Of a DNA stretch of 9,543 bases, positions 7,040-9,543 are shown piece by piece. Every line of letters starts with the position of its first letter. Position 1 is the stretch's first letter. A program made the position numbers and the translations under genes. Source of the stretch: an uncultured Burkholderiaceae bacterium (GTDB lineage Bacteria > Pseudomonadota > Gammaproteobacteria > Burkholderiales > Burkholderiaceae_F); the NCBI GenBank assembly GCA_937936215.1, contig CALGWX010000211.1, positions 1 through 9,543 of the forward strand, written 5' to 3'. The notes under the pieces were generated by a model. It searched no databases. It was not told the origin of the DNA and worked only from the letters and a program-made list of their open reading frames with translations.

Positions 7040-7618
7040 ATGATCGGCCGCATCGCCGGCACCCTGCTGGAAAAGCACCCGCCCGCGGTGCTCGTGGAGG
7101 CCGGCGGGGTCGGCTACGAGATCGACGTGCCGATGAGCACCTTCTGCAACCTTCCCGCGCTCGGCGAACGCGTCTCGCTGCTGACGCACCTGGTGGTGCG
7201 TGAGGATGCGCACCAGCTCTACGGTTTTCTTACCGCGGCCGAGCGGCAGGCCTTCCGCGAGCTGATCCGCATCTCCGGCGTGGGCAGCCGCACGGCGCTG
7301 GCGGTGCTTTCCGGGCTGAGCGTGGCCGAACTGGCACAGGCGGTCACATTGCAGGAAAGCGCCCGCCTGACGAGGATCCCCGGCATCGGCAAGAAGACGG
7401 CCGAGCGGCTGCTGCTGGAGCTGAAGGGCAAGCTCGGCGCGGCGCTCGCCGGTGCCGGCACGGTGCCGGTGGCGGAAGGCAGCCCCGACGTGCTGCGGGC
7501 GCTGGTGGCGCTCGGCTACTCCGAGAAGGAAGCCGCCGCCGCCGTGCGCCAGTTGCCGGCCGACGCGAGCGTGTCCGACGGCATCCGCATCGCCTTGAAG
7601 TCGCTGGCCAAGGCCTGA
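7040..7618 (+). CDS. ruvA: Holliday junction branch migration protein RuvA
   Basis: RuvA tetramers clamp the four-way junction and load the RuvB motors. The product is 192 aa, near the usual 190-205. MIGRIAGTLLEK opens the N-terminal OB-fold. The acidic pin that separates strands is Glu55-Asp56 in REDAHQLYGF, at the same numbers as in E. coli. Two helix-hairpin-helix motifs follow: ISGVGSRTALAVLSG (about 78-92) and IPGIGKKTAERLLLELK (about 113-129). A short Ala/Gly-rich linker leads to the C-terminal domain III (about 147-192, ALGYSEKEAAAAVR), which contacts RuvB. The start at 7040 is fixed by the conserved MIGRI. It lies 6 nt after ruvC and 13 nt before ruvB, so all three are surely one operon. 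Its ribosome-binding site is weak, which fits translational coupling to ruvC. Confidence 0.98.
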   Translation: MIGRIAGTLLEKHPPAVLVEAGGVGYEIDVPMSTFCNLPALGERVSLLTHLVVREDAHQLYGFLTAAERQAFRELIRISGVGSRTALAVLSGLSVAELAQAVTLQESARLTRIPGIGKKTAERLLLELKGKLGAALAGAGTVPVAEGSPDVLRALVALGYSEKEAAAAVRQLPADASVSDGIRIALKSLAKA

Positions 7619-7631
7619 CGCGGCGGCGCCG

Positions 7632-8660
7632 ATGACCCAAGCCCCGCGCGTGATCTCCGCCGCCCCGGCGTCGCCCAACGAGGAATCGGTCGAGCGGGCG
7701 CTGCGGCCGCAGCGGCTGGCCGAATACGTCGGCCAAAGGAAAATCCGCGAGCAGCTGGAGATCTTCGTCACCGCGGCGCGCAACCGCGGCGAGGCGCTCG
7801 ATCATCTGCTGCTATTCGGCCCGCCGGGGCTGGGCAAGACCACGCTGGCGCACATCGTCGCCGCCGAGATGGGCGTGAACCTGCGCGCCACCAGCGGCCC
7901 GGTGCTGGAGCGGCCGGGCGACCTCGCCGCGCTGCTGACCAACCTCGAAAAGAACGACGTCCTGTTCATCGACGAGATCCACCGCCTCAGCCCGGTGGTC
8001 GAGGAGATCCTTTATCCGGCGCTGGAGGACTTCCGCATCGACATCATGATTGGCGAAGGGCCGGCGGCGCGCTCGATCAAGCTCGACTTGCCGCCCTTCA
8101 CGCTGGTCGGCGCCACCACCCGCGCCGGCATGCTGACCAACCCGCTGCGCGACCGCTTCGGCATCGTCGCCCGGCTTGAGTTCTACAGCGAGGAGGAACT
8201 GGCCGCGATCGTCGCCCGCTCGGCGCGGCTGCTCAACGCCCGCATCGACGCCGAGGGCGCCGCCGAGATCGCCCGCCGCTCCCGCGGCACGCCGCGCATT
8301 GCCAACCGTCTGCTGCGGCGGGTGCGCGATTTTGCCGAGGTGCGCGAAGACGGCGTGATCACCCGCGACGTGGCCGACCGGGCGCTGTCGATGCTGGAAG
8401 TCGACGCCCGCGGCCTGGACGTGATGGACCGCAAGCTGCTGGCCGCCGTCATCGACCGCTTTGGCGGCGGCCCGGTGGGCATCGACAACCTCGCCGCTGC
8501 CATCGGCGAGGACCGCGACACCCTAGAAGACGTCGTTGAGCCCTTCCTGATCCAGCAAGGGTTCCTGCAGCGCTCGCCGCGCGGCCGCATCGCGGCGCCG
8601 CTGGCCTATGCCCACTTCGGAAGGATCGTGCGCGAGGGGGGCAGCGACACGCTCTTCTGA
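7632..8660 (+). CDS. ruvB: Holliday junction branch migration ATPase RuvB
   Basis: RuvB is the AAA+ hexameric motor that drives branch migration on RuvA-bound junctions. The product is 342 aa, a standard length. The family opening ERALRPQRLAEYVGQ is at residues 21-35. Walker A GPPGLGKT is at 63-70 and Walker B FIDEIHRL at 112-119. LVGATTRAGMLTNPLRDRFG (158-177) holds sensor 1 and the arginine finger. SRGTPRIANRLLRRVRDFA provides the sensor 2 region. The C-terminal winged helix (GPVGIDNLAAAIGEDRDT, then EPFLIQQGFLQRSPRGR) binds DNA. Every key residue I can check is present. It closes the ruvCAB operon; 208 nt without a clear gene follow, beginning with inverted repeats right after the stop. 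Confidence 0.99.
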   Translation: MTQAPRVISAAPASPNEESVERALRPQRLAEYVGQRKIREQLEIFVTAARNRGEALDHLLLFGPPGLGKTTLAHIVAAEMGVNLRATSGPVLERPGDLAALLTNLEKNDVLFIDEIHRLSPVVEEILYPALEDFRIDIMIGEGPAARSIKLDLPPFTLVGATTRAGMLTNPLRDRFGIVARLEFYSEEELAAIVARSARLLNARIDAEGAAEIARRSRGTPRIANRLLRRVRDFAEVREDGVITRDVADRALSMLEVDARGLDVMDRKLLAAVIDRFGGGPVGIDNLAAAIGEDRDTLEDVVEPFLIQQGFLQRSPRGRIAAPLAYAHFGRIVREGGSDTLF

Positions 8661-8726
8661 CACGAACGGCCGGCGCCTCGTGCTGGGCCAGGAAGCGATC
8701 GCCGAAGCTCGCGGCCTCCGTTCGTG
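8661..8726. repeat. 9-bp inverted repeat directly after ruvB
   Basis: CACGAACGG (8661-8669) is perfectly complementary to CCGTTCGTG (8718-8726), with 48 nt between. The first arm can also form a shorter hairpin with TCGTG at 8678-8682, extended by GGC/GCC inside, so two structures compete. Another stem, GGCGGC/GCCGCC (8726-8743), follows at once. No T-run is present. It may be a 3'-end structure of the ruv mRNA or a factor-dependent termination region. Confidence 0.35.
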
Positions 8727-8868
8727 GCGGCAATCCGGCCGCCGGGCGCTCCGCAGCATCAGAGGCGGCATCGCATATTGCCGCGATCATCCGTTTGGGC
8801 GAGGATCCCAACCCCAGAAGCAAACCGGGGGAAGCGCATGCCGCTCTAGCCTCGGGGGGACTTTCCGG

Positions 8869-9192
8869 ATGACGCAGGCGCCTCAAGTACTTCAGGAAAC
8901 CCTGGATCGGGAGACAAGGCAGTGGATCGCCGGACTGCCCGAACACGTGCGGCCACGGCACACGGCGGCACGGTTTCCCCGAATCTTGGTCGAGCTTTGC
9001 GCCCGTTGGCCGACGCCGATGGCCTGTCGCGCCTATTTCATGGACCTGCTCATCGACCATCGTGGCAACCGGCAGGGGTTTCCCTTCGCCGTGGCCTCCG
9101 AGCTGGCCTCGCTGAAGTACTACTACGACAGCGTCGTCTTTCCCGTCGAGCAGACGCTGTGGGCAGACATCATCAGTCGCTCGCGCGACTGA
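8869..9192 (+). CDS. conserved-looking 107-aa protein of unknown function
   Basis: I cannot assign a function. The 107-aa product is soluble in appearance: no signal peptide, no membrane segment and no known catalytic motif. Its most motif-like parts are HTAARFPRIL (31-40), YFMDLLIDHRGNRQGFP (56-72) and an aromatic KYYYDSVVFP stretch (83-92). The overall pattern resembles short hypothetical proteins I associate with betaproteobacteria, but I could not check this. The ATG at 8869 has GGGGGGA 8 nt upstream. The frame is open further 5' into ruvB, but that part looks non-coding. About 23 of 107 codons end in A or T, visibly more than in the ruv genes, hinting at weaker selection or a different history. 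It stands alone between ruvB and tonB, 208 nt after ruvB. Confidence 0.72.
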   Translation: MTQAPQVLQETLDRETRQWIAGLPEHVRPRHTAARFPRILVELCARWPTPMACRAYFMDLLIDHRGNRQGFPFAVASELASLKYYYDSVVFPVEQTLWADIISRSRD

Positions 9193-9201
9193 ACCGTCTG
9201 C

Positions 9202-9227
9202 CCGGCCTCCAGTTCGGGCGGGGCCGG
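9202..9227. terminator. GC-rich stem between the unknown gene and tonB
   Basis: CCGGCC (9202-9207) pairs with GGCCGG (9222-9227), extendable by a T-G and a C-G pair. It lies 9 nt after the stop of the 107-aa gene, a sensible place for a terminator. No T-run follows, and competing GGCGCC-type pairings exist nearby, so the call is weak. Confidence 0.25.
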
Positions 9228-9281
9228 CGCCCGGGTTCGCGCCCATGGGGTGGCGCCGCTGCAGGATGGCGCGCGCATAGC

Positions 9282-9287
9282 TAGAAT
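9282..9287 (+). promoter_or_regulatory. candidate -10 box of tonB
   Basis: TAGAAT (5 of 6 to consensus) stands in a GC-rich gap. Transcription would begin near 9294, giving a leader of about 28 nt to the tonB ATG with its GAGGAGG. No clear -35 hexamer is seen at 16-18 nt spacing. No Fur-box-like sequence is visible in the 129-nt gap. Confidence 0.45.
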
Positions 9288-9321
9288 CGCGCCCCTTGCA
9301 AACCGCCATTGAGGAGGCGCA

Positions 9322-9543
9322 ATGGATTACGCGCGTCAACAGCGCAATCCATCCCGGCATCTGATCGGCATCGGCGGAGTCATCCTATTTCACGCCTTGC
9401 TGATCTGGGGCCTGGTGAGCGGGCTGGCGCGCAAGGTGGTCGAGGTCGTCAAGGGTCCCATCGAGGTCAAGGTGATCGAGGAGGTGGCCAAGCCGCCTCC
9501 GCCGCCGGCAGAGATCCTGCCGCCGCCGCCAAAGCTCGCCGCC
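9322..9543 (+). CDS. tonB: energy transducer TonB, N-terminal part (cut by window edge)
   Basis: TonB spans the periplasm and passes energy from the ExbB-ExbD proton channel to outer-membrane receptors for siderophores, cobalamin and other ligands. Seventy-four codons are visible. A short basic cytoplasmic N-terminus is followed by one membrane helix (about 14-35). In it, His24 and Leu31 keep the spacing of the functional His20 and Leu27 of E. coli TonB. The periplasmic part begins KVVEVVKGPIEVKVIEEV and leads into a proline-rich spacer with runs of four or five Pro, the family hallmark. The C-terminal receptor-binding domain lies beyond the window. The start is set by GAGGAGG (9311-9317), 4 nt before the ATG. 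exbB and exbD are expected downstream but cannot be seen. Confidence 0.87.
   Translation, partial: MDYARQQRNPSRHLIGIGGVILFHALLIWGLVSGLARKVVEVVKGPIEVKVIEEVAKPPPPPAEILPPPPKLAA

Noticed and set aside
8726..8743. GGCGGC/GCCGCC as an intrinsic terminator for ruvB
   Set aside because: No T-run follows on the plus strand; it is kept only as part of the inverted-repeat observation.
8449..9360. A 303-codon minus-strand frame across ruvB, the unknown gene and the tonB start
   Set aside because: It would be antisense to three better-supported features and has no recognisable domain.

Overview
The window is a GC-rich (about 70%) stretch of a proteobacterial chromosome, most likely from a betaproteobacterium. 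The support is the gene content and order (amgK-murU-ubiH, dusB-fis-purH, ruvC-ruvA-ruvB), the close match of each product to its proteobacterial family, and a ubiquinone-pathway hydroxylase. All well-supported genes lie on the plus strand and are tightly packed. I see no tRNA, rRNA, CRISPR array, insertion sequence or phage gene.

Layout: (1) At 1-190 there is a probable divergent promoter region. A perfect minus-strand -10 box at 114-119 points left towards a gene that leaves the window; lptD is the usual neighbour, but this is inferred from synteny only. (2) At 191-3102, amgK, murU and a UbiH-type FAD monooxygenase follow each other with gaps of 4 and 7 nt. AmgK and MurU form the cell-wall recycling shortcut that turns MurNAc into UDP-MurNAc. 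The monooxygenase belongs to ubiquinone synthesis. (3) At 3179-6282, dusB (tRNA dihydrouridine synthase), fis (nucleoid protein) and purH (last two steps of IMP synthesis) probably form an operon, with a candidate promoter just before dusB. The 157-nt fis-purH gap holds an unusual 52-codon reading frame that starts just after fis and overlaps the purH start as ATGA. (4) At 6283-6463 there is a spacer with a short Gly-rich reading frame and a perfect 7-bp hairpin. (5) At 6464-8660, ruvC-ruvA-ruvB encode the complete Holliday-junction migration and resolution machinery. (6) At 8661-9192 there is a spacer with inverted repeats and then a 107-aa soluble protein of unknown function. (7) At 9322-9543 lies the 5' end of a TonB energy-transducer gene with its own candidate promoter, cut by the window edge.

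Functionally this is mostly core housekeeping: peptidoglycan recycling, respiratory quinone synthesis, tRNA modification, growth-phase chromatin control, purine synthesis, recombinational repair and TonB-dependent transport. I found no convincing new multi-gene system. The items most worth a second look are the coupled small frame before purH, the degenerate flavin motif of the UbiH-like enzyme, the purH-ruvC spacer, the inverted repeats after ruvB and the uncharacterised 107-aa protein.
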